A stretch of 64,000 bases of DNA from DATBFG01 sp036558645 (GCA_036558645.1 DATBFG010000026.1:68527-132526); one strand, 5' to 3'. Positions 16,009 to 24,828 are shown, counted from the stretch's first letter. Numbers and translations: made by a program. The notes: generated by a model not told the origin, from the letters alone.

Positions 16009-17919
16009 ATGCAAATTATGAAAACACATGTGATGCTGGCTTTGTTGATTGTAATGATGAATCTTGAGCGGGCCGGTGCTAGTGTAAGCCAGGTCTATAG
16101 CTCGTCGCCAATAACCGTAGGGAATGGCGGGTGGGTTTCTGTGTTGTATGACTCGGACACGCCGGACTGCTTTACAAAACCTAACGGCACCACTGACTGT
16201 GAGACAAACTGGCCATCATTTACCGTCCAGGGAGATTGCGGGTTGCTGCCTTGTACGACTACGGCCGGCGCTGGTTTAGGCTGCGATGGCTTTAGAAACG
16301 AGACAGGCTTCGTTGTGGGTTTCTGTTATACCACGCCCGGCACGAAGCATATCACCATCAATGTCTATTCGTGCGCCCCGCCGTGGATTCCCGGGGCTGG
16401 GGACCTGCTGGATTCGTGGAGCACGACCGTTACAGTTTTGCCACGGCAACAGGGAGATCCTCCTCCCACTTCCTGTTCTCCCAGCCTTGATCTTATCGAC
16501 CCGGTGCAGACCCACTTTGTCGCGAACGGCGGGGTTGTGAATGCTCCTGAACAGCTTGCGTTGGTCCACGAGACAGTTGGCGGTGTTGTGGCGGATGGGG
16601 TGACGCAGGTCGTGGTGCGAATTCCAGCTAACAAAGTCGGGGATTCTTTCACCATCGACGTTTTGAACGAAAACAACCAAATCGATCCGGACGGAGTTGT
16701 TTCTGACGGTGGCTTGTTACAGCTCGGGGACCTTCCAGGCAATGCTACGAGTAGCTTGACCGTCAAAGCAGTTGCGACCGGCCCTGCACCCACGCCGTCC
16801 CCGATGGCCTTCGCAGTATATCTGGCGCCGGCAAACTTCTACAGGGGCGCGCAGGACGGGGACGTGCTGCGGCACGTAACGTTGCAGTTGAGCGGCACAG
16901 ACGTCATTGGCCAGCCATTTACGCTTCCCACTACGACTCTGATTCTTCGTCCTCCTGTTGTGCTGATCCATGGTCTGTGGAGTGATCCAGTCCAGACTTG
17001 GGGATCCTTCAGTCCACAAGATAATCAGAAGAAGACGCTTTGGGGAGAGATGGATCCCCGGGCTCAAGCGGTGGACTACAGCGCCGACGTAGACGTATCC
17101 GATACCGTGCCATCCTACTTGCCAAGGCTGTCCAAAGTCACTAGAGCCGCACTAGGGTTTGCTTACAACGCGCCTGAGGTGCTAAGGCAAGTAAGGGGTT
17201 TCATCCACACCTATGGAACCTATTGGAACGTGGCTGCGGTGCAAGCGGACGTGGTTGGCCATAGCATGGGAGGGGACGTTGCCCGAACCATGGCTGGACT
17301 GGAGAATTTTCAGTCTCAAGCAGACTACTCTGTAGGGCCTGTCCACAAGTTAATCACGATTGGAACCCCCCACAATGGGACGCCGCTAGCGTCTGCATTG
17401 CTACCCAATCAGTCTGGGGACCCGAACAACTGTGTGCGAAGAGTCCTCGCGCTGGCTGGCAAAGTCTCTCTCCTTGGTGCATCTACTGGTGGTGGATCCG
17501 TCAGCGGTGCTGTCGGCGATCTGCGATCACCCAGTCTCCCGACCGGCCTCTTTCCGGTCGGCTACATTGCTGCGACCACATCTTCGGTTAATTTGGCCGG
17601 TCTTAACGCGACCTTTCCCTCGTGGTCAGCCAGTGTATCTGACATATGCGGGCTGATTTTCGGCAACCCTTTGGCATTGGACCTCACGCCCGCAGGATGG
17701 AACGCTGTGTTTTCGGGAGAGCCAAATGACGCAATCGTCCCGGTAAGCAGCCAGTTGAATGGAACTTCTAGCACACTCATCGTGCCGAGCACTATACATT
17801 CAGGGGGCATTGAGAACCTTGATTTCCTCGGGCCTACTGAGTTGGAGACAAGTAGCGGCATACCAGACATGATCGTCAATCTATTGAATGAGGCCACAAG
17901 TTGCTCAGATTTTCACTGA
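16009..17919 (+). CDS. secreted alpha/beta hydrolase, lipase/esterase-like
   Basis: From the ATG at 16009 the product is 636 residues (a later ATG at 16018 is equally possible). It has a signal peptide, then a Cys-rich beta region of about 300 residues without a recognisable domain, then an alpha/beta hydrolase. VVLIHGLWSDP is the oxyanion-hole strand, ADVVGHSMGGDVAR the nucleophile elbow (Ser about 419), LITIGTPHNGTPLA follows, and the late PNDAIVPVSSQLNG and TIHSGG could supply Asp and His. This arrangement is like triacylglycerol lipases and PGAP1-like esterases. The gene opens a block of three genes whose base usage looks less GC-rich than the flanking core genes, suggesting acquisition. 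Confidence 0.75.
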   Translation: MQIMKTHVMLALLIVMMNLERAGASVSQVYSSSPITVGNGGWVSVLYDSDTPDCFTKPNGTTDCETNWPSFTVQGDCGLLPCTTTAGAGLGCDGFRNETGFVVGFCYTTPGTKHITINVYSCAPPWIPGAGDLLDSWSTTVTVLPRQQGDPPPTSCSPSLDLIDPVQTHFVANGGVVNAPEQLALVHETVGGVVADGVTQVVVRIPANKVGDSFTIDVLNENNQIDPDGVVSDGGLLQLGDLPGNATSSLTVKAVATGPAPTPSPMAFAVYLAPANFYRGAQDGDVLRHVTLQLSGTDVIGQPFTLPTTTLILRPPVVLIHGLWSDPVQTWGSFSPQDNQKKTLWGEMDPRAQAVDYSADVDVSDTVPSYLPRLSKVTRAALGFAYNAPEVLRQVRGFIHTYGTYWNVAAVQADVVGHSMGGDVARTMAGLENFQSQADYSVGPVHKLITIGTPHNGTPLASALLPNQSGDPNNCVRRVLALAGKVSLLGASTGGGSVSGAVGDLRSPSLPTGLFPVGYIAATTSSVNLAGLNATFPSWSASVSDICGLIFGNPLALDLTPAGWNAVFSGEPNDAIVPVSSQLNGTSSTLIVPSTIHSGGIENLDFLGPTELETSSGIPDMIVNLLNEATSCSDFH

Positions 17920-17997
17920 AAACTGCTTAGCACGAATGCTTCATCTGCAGGTAGACGCTCGAAGGAGTCAGCTAGACAGCGATGAGAGGAACAAAGT

Positions 17998-18522
17998 GTG
18001 ATTATGGGGAATAAGTCCAGATCTCGGTCTTGGCTCCTTTGGCTTGCACCAATACCAGCAGTTGTTCTCGCGGTGTTAAGCGAGTTCTCGATTGAGTGGG
18101 GAACGCCTGGCCAGGCGTTCGCGAGATACATGCTGAACCCGCGCGGACTTGAGGACTTCAGTTCCGTGTCACTAACCGCCTTGGGTATTGATTCCGTTCT
18201 CTATTGGCTGGCGTTATGGGGAATTATCATCCTTGAAAATCTATGGAATGGTGTTCGCAATCAAGTAGCGGAGCACACAGCCTCAGGTCTTTCCACTGCA
18301 GTTCGTGCTAGCACAATCTGCGGTGCAATGCTGTGTGCACTTCCATTAGCGTACCACGCCATGCTTACAACTTCGACATTGTTGTACGGTGGTCATCTGC
18401 CTAAAGGAAAGTTGCCACTTGCGGGTTCGATGGTAGCGAGCTTCATCGCTTGTTTTTTGGTGATTTACGGCCTCTATGAACTTGCAATTAGGTTTGTGTT
18501 GCGTGGTGCCGCGGCCAAGTGA
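17998..18522 (+). CDS. integral membrane protein, unknown function
   Basis: A 174-residue protein with four predicted helices: LLWLAPIPAVVLAVLSEF, IDSVLYWLALWGIIILENLW, TICGAMLCALPLAYHAMLTT and SMVASFIACFLVIYGLYELA. I recognise no family. The GTG at 17998 lies eight bases after GAGAGGA and is preferred to the ATG at 18004. It lies between the lipase-like and IPT-repeat genes, all on the plus strand with gaps of 66-78 bases, so the three may be one transcript. Confidence 0.6.
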   Translation: MIMGNKSRSRSWLLWLAPIPAVVLAVLSEFSIEWGTPGQAFARYMLNPRGLEDFSSVSLTALGIDSVLYWLALWGIIILENLWNGVRNQVAEHTASGLSTAVRASTICGAMLCALPLAYHAMLTTSTLLYGGHLPKGKLPLAGSMVASFIACFLVIYGLYELAIRFVLRGAAAK

Positions 18523-18588
18523 CCGGGCCAAAAAAAACTCAAACGATGTTCTTCGGGCATGTGAACTTTTCCTTGGAAGTGAGAAACA

Positions 18589-20706
18589 ATGATTGAATCG
18601 ATCAAGCTGCTTGCACAAGCTGCTCTAATCCTTGCAGTTTGTCTTGCTCGTCAGGTCTCCGCCCAGTCACTCCTTCAAATCACATCCCCTGCGGAGGGAG
18701 CTACATTCGTGGAGGGACAAGTTTACACGATTACGATCGCCGCCGATCCCGCGGTTCAGAACATTTATGTAATAACACAGCACCCACTTCCTGCGGTTCA
18801 ATCCACTCCGGATCCACTTCAGTTCACCTTGGCACTTCCGATAAGCATTGCTCCGGGACTTTATCAAATCACCGCGGTTGGTTCTACGGCAAACGAGTAT
18901 ATAGAATCCGTGCCGGTGCACGTCGACGTGGAAAGGCAAGCCGCACCCAAATACCTGGTTGCAAGACCCGCGTCCCTGGCACTCTCCGGCAATGGCGATG
19001 CGCTGCCGATCGATGTTGAGGGGATTTACGCCACAGGTGGATCACTTTCGCTCAAGAGATCATTGCTTACAAGCTACACCTCAGCTAACCCTCTAATCGC
19101 TACTGTCGACGGGTACGGACTTATAACCGCGGTGGGGCCGGGTCAAACCAGCATAGTGGTTCATTACGGTTCACTGTCAACGACGGTCGATGTTGTCGTC
19201 TCCCCGGCCCCTCCAGTTGGAACTCCACCCGTGATCAGCGACGTCTCTCCCTCTCTGGGCACGCCGAGTGTGACGCAGGTGACGGTTACCGGATCGAATT
19301 TCGGCGCCACCCAGGGAAACGGATTCGTGCAATTGGGCACCCTCAGTGCCACGACCGTGACTTCCTGGAATGACACCGAAATTATCGCGACTGTGCCGCT
19401 TGGTTCGATGTCGGGTGTGGCGATTGTGAATCAGAACGGACTGTACAGCAACCAAGTCCCGTTCACAGCCACTGCTCCCTCCATAATGAATCTAAGTCCC
19501 GTCAATGGCAACGTCGGAACATCCGTGACGATCACAGGCAGTAGTTTCGGACTTGCTCAGGGTTATAGCACTATTTCTTTCAATGGTGTTGAAGCAGCTC
19601 CCTCAAGCTGGAGCGATGGCTCAATCGGTGTTCCGGTTCCACCCGGTGCCAGCAGCGGGAATGTTGTCGTCACAGCTAGTGGGCTCGCCAGCAACGGAGT
19701 ATTCTTCACTGTCATTCCTCCGCCCAGTATCACCAACACGTCGCCGAATTCGGGGGCGGTGGGTGTTCCCTTGACGGTCCTCGGGACAAATTTTGGAAAT
19801 AGCCAAGCCGCCAGCACCGTGAAGTTTAACGGTACCACAGCGACGGCTACAGCATGGAGCGATACGTCAATCTCCACGACAGTTCCGGTTGGCGCTACTA
19901 CAGGGAATGTTGTCGTCACTGTGAATGGTTCCGCTAGTAATGGCGTGTTGTTCACTGTTCTTCCAACTCCGAACATCATTAGTCTATCGCCAACATCCGG
20001 TGCAATAGGCGCTCTTGTAACCATAACCGGCACCAACTTCGGTTCGACGCGAGGCAGCAGCACGGCAAGTTTCAATGGAGCCGCGGCGACCAGCTATACC
20101 AGTTGGAATGCAACCACGATAAAGGCAACCGTACCCGCCGGAGCTACGACGGGCAATGTCGTTGTGACCGTAAACGGCGTATCCAGCAACGGCGTGCTGT
20201 TCACAATCACTCCGCATATTTCAAGCCTTTCGCCGACCAGCGGCGCGGCTGGCATTTTAGTAACAGTGACGGGAACAAATTTCGGGCCTTCGCAGGGTGC
20301 CAGCACGGTGAAATTCAACGGCACGGCAGCTACTTCCTATACGAGTTGGAGCGATACCGTCGTCAAGGCGAATGTTCCCCCTGGAGCTACCACCGGGAAC
20401 GCCACGGTGACAGTAAACGGCGCGGTCAGCAATGGCGTCTCATTCACTGTACTTCCCACACCCAACATCAGCAGTTTGTCACCCACCTCGGGCGCAGTGG
20501 GTGCCACCGTCAACATCAACGGCACTAATTTCGGCTCCTCCCGAGGCACAAGCACGGTCAACTTCCATGGGACCGCCGTTACAAGCTATACCAGCTGGAG
20601 TGCCACTTTAATAAAAGTTAAGGTTCCGTCCGGCGCAACGACCGGTGATGTCATCGTCACCGTGAATAACGTAGCGAGCAACGGAAAGTCATTCACGGTG
20701 AACTAG
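18589..20706 (+). CDS. secreted protein with six IPT/TIG repeats
   Basis: The 705-residue product has a signal peptide to about residue 26 and an immunoglobulin-like region (about 28-110). A Big2-like segment (about 115-205, with TVDGYGLITAVGPGQTSIVV) follows, and then six IPT/TIG domains of about 81 residues each to the C-terminus. Each repeat carries a variant of P-x-I-x-x-LSPTSGAVG, TGTNFG, STVKFNGTAAT, SW(S/N)xT and GNVVVTVNG-x-SNGVLFTV. Such proteins are cell-surface or secreted and probably act in adhesion or carbohydrate contact. The last four repeats are most alike, pointing to recent internal duplication. In Acidobacteria IPT arrays are often followed by other domains, but here the gene stops directly after the last repeat. 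Confidence 0.8.
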   Translation: MIESIKLLAQAALILAVCLARQVSAQSLLQITSPAEGATFVEGQVYTITIAADPAVQNIYVITQHPLPAVQSTPDPLQFTLALPISIAPGLYQITAVGSTANEYIESVPVHVDVERQAAPKYLVARPASLALSGNGDALPIDVEGIYATGGSLSLKRSLLTSYTSANPLIATVDGYGLITAVGPGQTSIVVHYGSLSTTVDVVVSPAPPVGTPPVISDVSPSLGTPSVTQVTVTGSNFGATQGNGFVQLGTLSATTVTSWNDTEIIATVPLGSMSGVAIVNQNGLYSNQVPFTATAPSIMNLSPVNGNVGTSVTITGSSFGLAQGYSTISFNGVEAAPSSWSDGSIGVPVPPGASSGNVVVTASGLASNGVFFTVIPPPSITNTSPNSGAVGVPLTVLGTNFGNSQAASTVKFNGTTATATAWSDTSISTTVPVGATTGNVVVTVNGSASNGVLFTVLPTPNIISLSPTSGAIGALVTITGTNFGSTRGSSTASFNGAAATSYTSWNATTIKATVPAGATTGNVVVTVNGVSSNGVLFTITPHISSLSPTSGAAGILVTVTGTNFGPSQGASTVKFNGTAATSYTSWSDTVVKANVPPGATTGNATVTVNGAVSNGVSFTVLPTPNISSLSPTSGAVGATVNINGTNFGSSRGTSTVNFHGTAVTSYTSWSATLIKVKVPSGATTGDVIVTVNNVASNGKSFTVN

Positions 20707-20910
20707 GACTGGGGGGGCCAAGCCCTCCTTTCCACATTTCGAGAAGTGGCCTTGCGGAGCGCTCTCCTCGTTGACGAACACTGTGCCGCCGAGACTGCCC
20801 GGTATTAAGTTTTCCGTTATCACACCGCTCCGTGACGACCATCACATCATCCGGGTCACCACTTATGTCACCCTGAAATTGGTTCGGTGTCTTCACAACG
20901 GACACTGCCC

Positions 20911-20940
20911 ACGGCTCCCTTCGCGGGAGCCGTACTTTAT
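20911..20940 (+). terminator. hairpin terminator candidate
   Basis: ACGGCTCCC (20911-20919) pairs perfectly with GGGAGCCGT (20925-20933) around TTCGC, followed by ACTTTATTTC. The T tract is interrupted and the hairpin is about 200 bases from the IPT stop codon, so it may serve another short transcript. Confidence 0.5.
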
Positions 20941-21083
20941 TTCGCTCTTTGAAAATCTCACTTGGCATTCGGCGGGCCGTGCGGCCGCACAGCGTCCCGA
21001 GATTGCGTCAGAAACCGATTGACGGGCCTAGGTTCAACCTGACTACCGGGCGTTGTCGGAACAGTGGAACAGCGCGTAAAAAG

Positions 21084-21166
21084 CCTTTGCTTCCAAGATT
21101 TTACGTATAAGTCCTTTGTCCGGAAGATTTTACGGACACTCTCCTTTAGAATCAAGATTTTGGGAG
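21084..21166. repeat. three degenerate tandem repeats of about 29 bases
   Basis: CCTTTG begins units at 21084 and 21113, and CCTTTA begins the third at 21143. Each unit contains AAGATTTT (21095, 21124, 21154), followed by ACG in the first two and GGG in the third. The spacing of 29-30 bases is close to three helical turns. Confidence 0.55.
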
Positions 21167-21226
21167 GAAAAAAGGGGGAGGGGTACACCCAACTCGCGTC
21201 CGCGAAAGCTCCCTGCTCACTAGGAC

Positions 21227-21739
21227 TCATGAAATACTCCTCACCTTCTGCTCCCCCGCCGGCAGTTCTTCTAGCAACTCGCGCACACTCTTCCCCAACA
21301 CCGGATGCCGTGCCTCCGGTGCAATCTCTGCCAGCGGCTCGAGAACGAACCTCCGCCGATTCATCTCCGAATGCGGCACATCCAGTTCTGGCGTATGAAT
21401 TACCTCATTTCCGAACAACAATATGTCGATATCGATATTCCGCGGCCCTTTATCGCTTCCGCGAACTCTGCCCATCTGCCGCTCGATGCCGAGCAGCGCC
21501 GACAGCAACTCCTCTGCGTCGAGTTCCGTTTCAAGCGCCACCGCACAGTTGACGAACCACGGCTGCTCCGTCACATCCACCGGCTCCGTCTCATACAACG
21601 ACGACACCTTCACGACGGTTCCCAATCCGCCTAGGCGTGAGATCGCGTCCCGCAAATTTCCGGCCCGATCGCCGATATTCGAACCCATCGATAGGTATGC
21701 CAACACTAGCGTTTTCCCGAATCGCGGAACTACTACCAT
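21227..21739 (-). CDS. folK: 2-amino-4-hydroxy-6-hydroxymethyldihydropteridine pyrophosphokinase
   Basis: The 170-residue product is a full HPPK, transferring pyrophosphate from ATP to hydroxymethyl-dihydropterin in folate synthesis. Diagnostic parts are YLSMGSNIGDRAGNLRDAI, VSSLYETEPVD, FVNCAVALET, GRVRGSDKGPRNIDIDILLF (Mg-binding Asp pair) and LDVPHSEMNRRRFVLEPLAE. No other folate gene lies in the window. The first ATG (21739) is used; residues 1-12 may be extra, since homologues usually begin just before the YLSMGSN strand. Confidence 0.92.
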   Translation of the reverse strand: MVVVPRFGKTLVLAYLSMGSNIGDRAGNLRDAISRLGGLGTVVKVSSLYETEPVDVTEQPWFVNCAVALETELDAEELLSALLGIERQMGRVRGSDKGPRNIDIDILLFGNEVIHTPELDVPHSEMNRRRFVLEPLAEIAPEARHPVLGKSVRELLEELPAGEQKVRSIS

Positions 21740-21806
21740 GTTCCAAGGGGACAGTAACCTCGGTCACCTTCCAGCCTCATAGGCCAGCACGTAGCATACA
21801 GGCATC

Positions 21807-22490
21807 ATGCCCTTGGAATCGCTCCTCCTCAGCCGCGACCCGGAAGTGATCCGGATTCTCCGGCCGACGCTGGAAAAACTTGCTATCGATCTGGAGGTCT
21901 GCAGGGGCATCTCGTCCGGAACCGAGATCCTTTCCAATGAGAAGTTTGACGCGGTGATCGTCGATTGCGACGACCTCCAAGGTGGACTCGACGTTCTCGC
22001 TGGTTTGCGCAAAGGCTCCAGCAATAAGAATTCTGTCGCCTTCGCCATCCTGAACGGTACAACCACCACCCAGCAGGCTTTCGATAGGGGCGCGAACTTC
22101 GTCATGCAAAAGCCGATCACGCCTCTGAATGCGACCCGCTGTTTCGGCGCCGCACTCGGATTCATGGCGAGAGAACGCCGTCGATATTTCCGTCAAAAAG
22201 TGGATATGCCTGTGATTCTTCGACTGAACAACGGGCAGGAAGTGAAGGCGACAGCTACTAATCTCAGCGAAGGTGGAATGGCGGTTCGTGTGCGAACAAA
22301 GTTGAAGGGCGGAATCGCCAAAGTAGCTTTCACACTCCCAGGAACCAAGAATTCGATGGAGCCCAAGGCCGAACTCGCCTGGGCCGATGACAACGGACGC
22401 GCCGGCATACGTTTTCTCGATGTACCCCAGATTTCCCGCGAACAACTCGAAGGCTGGATCGCCGAACAGATGCAGGCTGCCGAAAAATAG
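21807..22490 (+). CDS. REC-like plus PilZ domain protein
   Basis: A 227-residue protein. Residues 1-115 resemble a receiver domain (LLSRDPEVIRIL, DAVIVDCDD with a candidate phospho-Asp, a Lys in VMQKPI) but keep only one acidic residue of the N-terminal pair. Residues 125-220 are a PilZ domain with RERRRYFRQKVDMPV and NLSEGGMAVRV, the two motifs that bind cyclic di-GMP. It probably reads c-di-GMP and passes the signal on by protein contact. This REC-PilZ arrangement is common in Acidobacteria and Deltaproteobacteria. The gene is divergent from folK. Confidence 0.8.
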   Translation: MPLESLLLSRDPEVIRILRPTLEKLAIDLEVCRGISSGTEILSNEKFDAVIVDCDDLQGGLDVLAGLRKGSSNKNSVAFAILNGTTTTQQAFDRGANFVMQKPITPLNATRCFGAALGFMARERRRYFRQKVDMPVILRLNNGQEVKATATNLSEGGMAVRVRTKLKGGIAKVAFTLPGTKNSMEPKAELAWADDNGRAGIRFLDVPQISREQLEGWIAEQMQAAEK

Positions 22491-22576
22491 CTCCTTCCCG
22501 GGTATTCAGCTTAGAACTTGTCTGGATCGCGCAGCTATCACACGCTTATAGGGACAACCCTCACTCAGAGAGCCCT

Positions 22577-22807
22577 ATGCTTCCATTGAATATCCAGATT
22601 GACCGCACGGAACGGCTTTTGCGCCGTCTCGAAGAAGATGCCCCGCTCATGGCAGTTCGCATTTCCCAGCTTGCCCCTGAACACCAACGCGCTGCCAAGG
22701 CGCACGTCGCTGAACTCGCCGCCAAGGCTCGCGCTGAGCTCCAAAAGTTGATTGACGAAATTTCCATGTGGGACTCGAACGATCCCACGCCCCAGGCCGC
22801 CGACTAG
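22577..22807 (+). CDS. small helical hypothetical protein
   Basis: A 76-residue, strongly helical and charged product (RTERLLRRLEEDAPLMAVRI, then HVAELAAKARAELQKLIDEI) with heptad-like spacing that suggests a short coiled coil. The ATG follows GAGAG. It lies between the PilZ gene and the convergent lpxC gene. No family is recognised. The length, composition and spacing favour a real gene over a chance frame. Confidence 0.5.
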   Translation: MLPLNIQIDRTERLLRRLEEDAPLMAVRISQLAPEHQRAAKAHVAELAAKARAELQKLIDEISMWDSNDPTPQAAD

Positions 22808-22816
22808 GAGGTCACT

Positions 22817-23716
22817 TTACGCTGGTTGATGCACCGGAGCCGGCAGAGGTGCGAACGCCGCTGGGGCTTCATCCTCGAGGGTCGTTTCTTCCCAAAGCGC
22901 GCTGTCGCGGAGAATGCGAGACACGAGTGCCGTGTGCATGGCGTGACCGGCCCGGTCCGCTACGACCGTCCCTAAAATCCTTTTCCCCAGCAGCGCCAGG
23001 TCTCCGATCAGGTCCAGCACCTTGTGGCGCACGAACTCGTCGTCAAAACGAAGCGGCGGGTTCATGACTCCATCTTTGGTCAGAACGATGGCGTTATCCG
23101 ACGAGGCCCCGCGAATCAGTCCTTGCTGCCGCATAGCCTCAGCTTCATGGAAAAATCCGAAAGTCCGTGCGGACGCGATTTCGGAAACGTACTTGCCATC
23201 GGAGAGATCGACTGAGAATCTTTCTTTCCCGATCAATGGATGTGGGAAATCAATGGAGTATTCGACCGAATAGGTGTCTGCCGGATAAACTGCGATGAAC
23301 TTGGCACCTTCGCGCAGCTCCAGCTCGCGCCGCATTCGCAGATAGGTTCGTGGTCGCCGATGCTTACGCGTTCCGGCTTTGCGAATCAGTTCCACAAACG
23401 GCCGGGCGCTGCCGTCAAGAATCGGAAGCTCGAGATTGTCGAGCTCGACGATTGCGTTGTCGATGCCGCACCCAATAAAAGCGGATAGTAAGTGCTCAGT
23501 AGTGGAAATGAGCACGCCCTTTTTCATCAGGCTTGTGGCGTAACTGACACGCGCAACGTTTCGGCTAACCGCTTCAACCTCGAAGCCGTCAAGATCAACG
23601 CGCCGGAAGACGATTCCGGATCCCGCCGCCGCCGGCAAGATTCGAAGCTGAACCGGAGCTCCACTATGAAGCCCCACGCCGCTGCACTCTACCGCCGTGC
23701 GGATTGTCTGTTCCAA
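22817..23716 (-). CDS. lpxC: UDP-3-O-acyl-N-acetylglucosamine deacetylase
   Basis: The 299-residue product is LpxC, the zinc enzyme of the committed step of lipid A synthesis. Visible signatures are TAVECSGVGLHSGAPV at the N-terminus, TTEHLLSAFIGCGIDNA (first zinc His), ASARTFGFFHEAEAM, RFDDEFVRHKVLDLIGDLAL (zinc His and Asp) and GHAMHTAL (catalytic His). The gene predicts an outer membrane with lipopolysaccharide. The frame starts at a TTG at 23716 with only a distant AAGG upstream; an in-frame CTG further upstream is possible. The leader carries a set of perfect hairpins. No other lpx gene is adjacent. Confidence 0.93.
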   Translation of the reverse strand: MEQTIRTAVECSGVGLHSGAPVQLRILPAAAGSGIVFRRVDLDGFEVEAVSRNVARVSYATSLMKKGVLISTTEHLLSAFIGCGIDNAIVELDNLELPILDGSARPFVELIRKAGTRKHRRPRTYLRMRRELELREGAKFIAVYPADTYSVEYSIDFPHPLIGKERFSVDLSDGKYVSEIASARTFGFFHEAEAMRQQGLIRGASSDNAIVLTKDGVMNPPLRFDDEFVRHKVLDLIGDLALLGKRILGTVVADRAGHAMHTALVSRILRDSALWEETTLEDEAPAAFAPLPAPVHQPA

Positions 23717-23776
23717 TATCAGAATCTGGGCCTTTTTCTCTAAGTCTTAGATTACAGAAGGTCTCCAGAGTATGTA

Positions 23777-23899
23777 TGTGGCAAATTAGCCACAATTCGT
23801 GGCAGGTCAGTGAACCTGCTGCGGGATAGTCCTTCGTAACACCTTCCCACGCAATACTTTCTGCTTCGAGTCTGAAAGTGTTCAGTCCCGAAAGGTGTT
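23777..23899 (-). ncRNA. candidate structured leader RNA upstream of lpxC (three hairpins)
   Basis: Three consecutive inverted repeats lie in the intergenic space. On plus coordinates they are TGTGGC (23777-23782) with GCCACA (23789-23794), GCAGGT (23802-23807) with ACCTGC (23814-23819), and a large arm AACACCTT (23838-23845) with AAGGTGTT (23892-23899) enclosing a nested ACTTTC (23856-23861) with GAAAGT (23874-23879). All stems are perfect. No open frame covers the region. It could be an lpxC leader, a small RNA or a cluster of repeat elements; strand is inferred from the flanking genes. Confidence 0.45.
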
Positions 23900-23935
23900 G
23901 GCTATCTGATTACCTGATGCGGGAATGTTTTTTAG

Positions 23936-24736
23936 CTACTTCTTGTTCGGGGGTTTTGTGGAAACTGTGGCATCGAACAGGGACTCACTCACATTCTGAT
24001 TGATCGTGATCGACGTCAGGAACCGCTGGTTATCCATGTCGCCATTGTAGAAACGCGTAACGCTGAACGGCGCCATAACTCCTTGCACCGGACGGTAGCT
24101 GTCGTAAACCTCGTCTTCTGTATTGCGCTGCTTGTCTATGGGATCACGCCACGTGTATGACTTCTTGACTGGCAAATGGGTGCTGGAGTCAAGGTAGAGC
24201 GTAACGCCTTCATTGCTGGCGTTCATGATCGTGACCTGCTCGACCGGCTTTTGTTCCGCAACCGTGGGCCCCTCGTAGAACAGCGCAACCCCCGGCTCTT
24301 TCAGCCACTTTCGTAGTACCCAATCCAATGAGAAATGACGCCGCCGGAGATAATCCGCGATTTCCTTCGGGTCCTGCTTGCGCGTTCCTTTGTAGGTGAT
24401 CTCGTATCCCTGGTCACCATTGAAGATCAGAATGATGTCACGCTTCTTGGTGACCTCTATTCGCTCTTTGTCGGGGAACTTGTAGAAGCGCCAGAGCAAC
24501 GTTCCGACGCTGTTCGGCTGCCCCATGTGAAAACTGTAGGATCGCCCTTCCTGCGAAATGTCCTGAATGTTCAGATACGCTTGGCCACCCAGTGCCTGGA
24601 TGGCCTGATCGATAGCTCCTTGGGCCTTGCGCGCATTTTCCTGATCGACCGGAATGGATTGGCTCGATGTTGCCGGCTCATTTCCCTGCGCAACAACGGT
24701 ACCAAGTAGAAGAAGGAGTACGAATAGCTGCTTCAT
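23936..24736 (-). CDS. exported protein, lipoprotein-sorting (LolA-like) fold suspected
   Basis: From the ATG at 24736 the product is 266 residues with a clear signal peptide (MKQLFVLLLLLGTVVAQG). Residues 40-80 contain ALGGQAYLNIQDISQEGRSY, a start typical of acidobacterial periplasmic proteins distantly similar to LolA/LolB-type lipoprotein carriers. Further on come VTLYLDSSTHLPVKKSY and APFSVTRFYNG, which look like beta-strand repeats. The longer frame to 24817 is rejected, as it places 27 residues before the signal peptide. The fold call is from general resemblance only. It lies upstream of lpxC on the same strand but is separated by 219 bases. Confidence 0.6.
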   Translation of the reverse strand: MKQLFVLLLLLGTVVAQGNEPATSSQSIPVDQENARKAQGAIDQAIQALGGQAYLNIQDISQEGRSYSFHMGQPNSVGTLLWRFYKFPDKERIEVTKKRDIILIFNGDQGYEITYKGTRKQDPKEIADYLRRRHFSLDWVLRKWLKEPGVALFYEGPTVAEQKPVEQVTIMNASNEGVTLYLDSSTHLPVKKSYTWRDPIDKQRNTEDEVYDSYRPVQGVMAPFSVTRFYNGDMDNQRFLTSITINQNVSESLFDATVSTKPPNKK

Positions 24737-24828
24737 CGCCAATATTGAGTTAGACGCTGCCCTGCCAATTGTAGCTGCTTTGCCGCACGATGGATTGAAC
24801 CTACCAAGAGCTGTCATCCTTAAGAGAT

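Larger units (their letters stand above)
20707..21226. other. 520-base intergenic region without a gene
   Basis: No convincing coding frame is present between the IPT gene and folK. It holds a hairpin at 20911-20933 and a degenerate tandem repeat at 21084-21166, listed separately. The remainder shows no recognisable element. Confidence 0.5.

Noticed and set aside
19490..20706. Regular repeats of about 243 bases considered as a possible CRISPR or satellite array
   Set aside because: They are in-frame codons of IPT/TIG domains with synonymous divergence, far longer than CRISPR units.
21084..21166. Short phased repeats considered as a CRISPR array
   Set aside because: Only three degenerate units without spacers of constant length and no cas genes.
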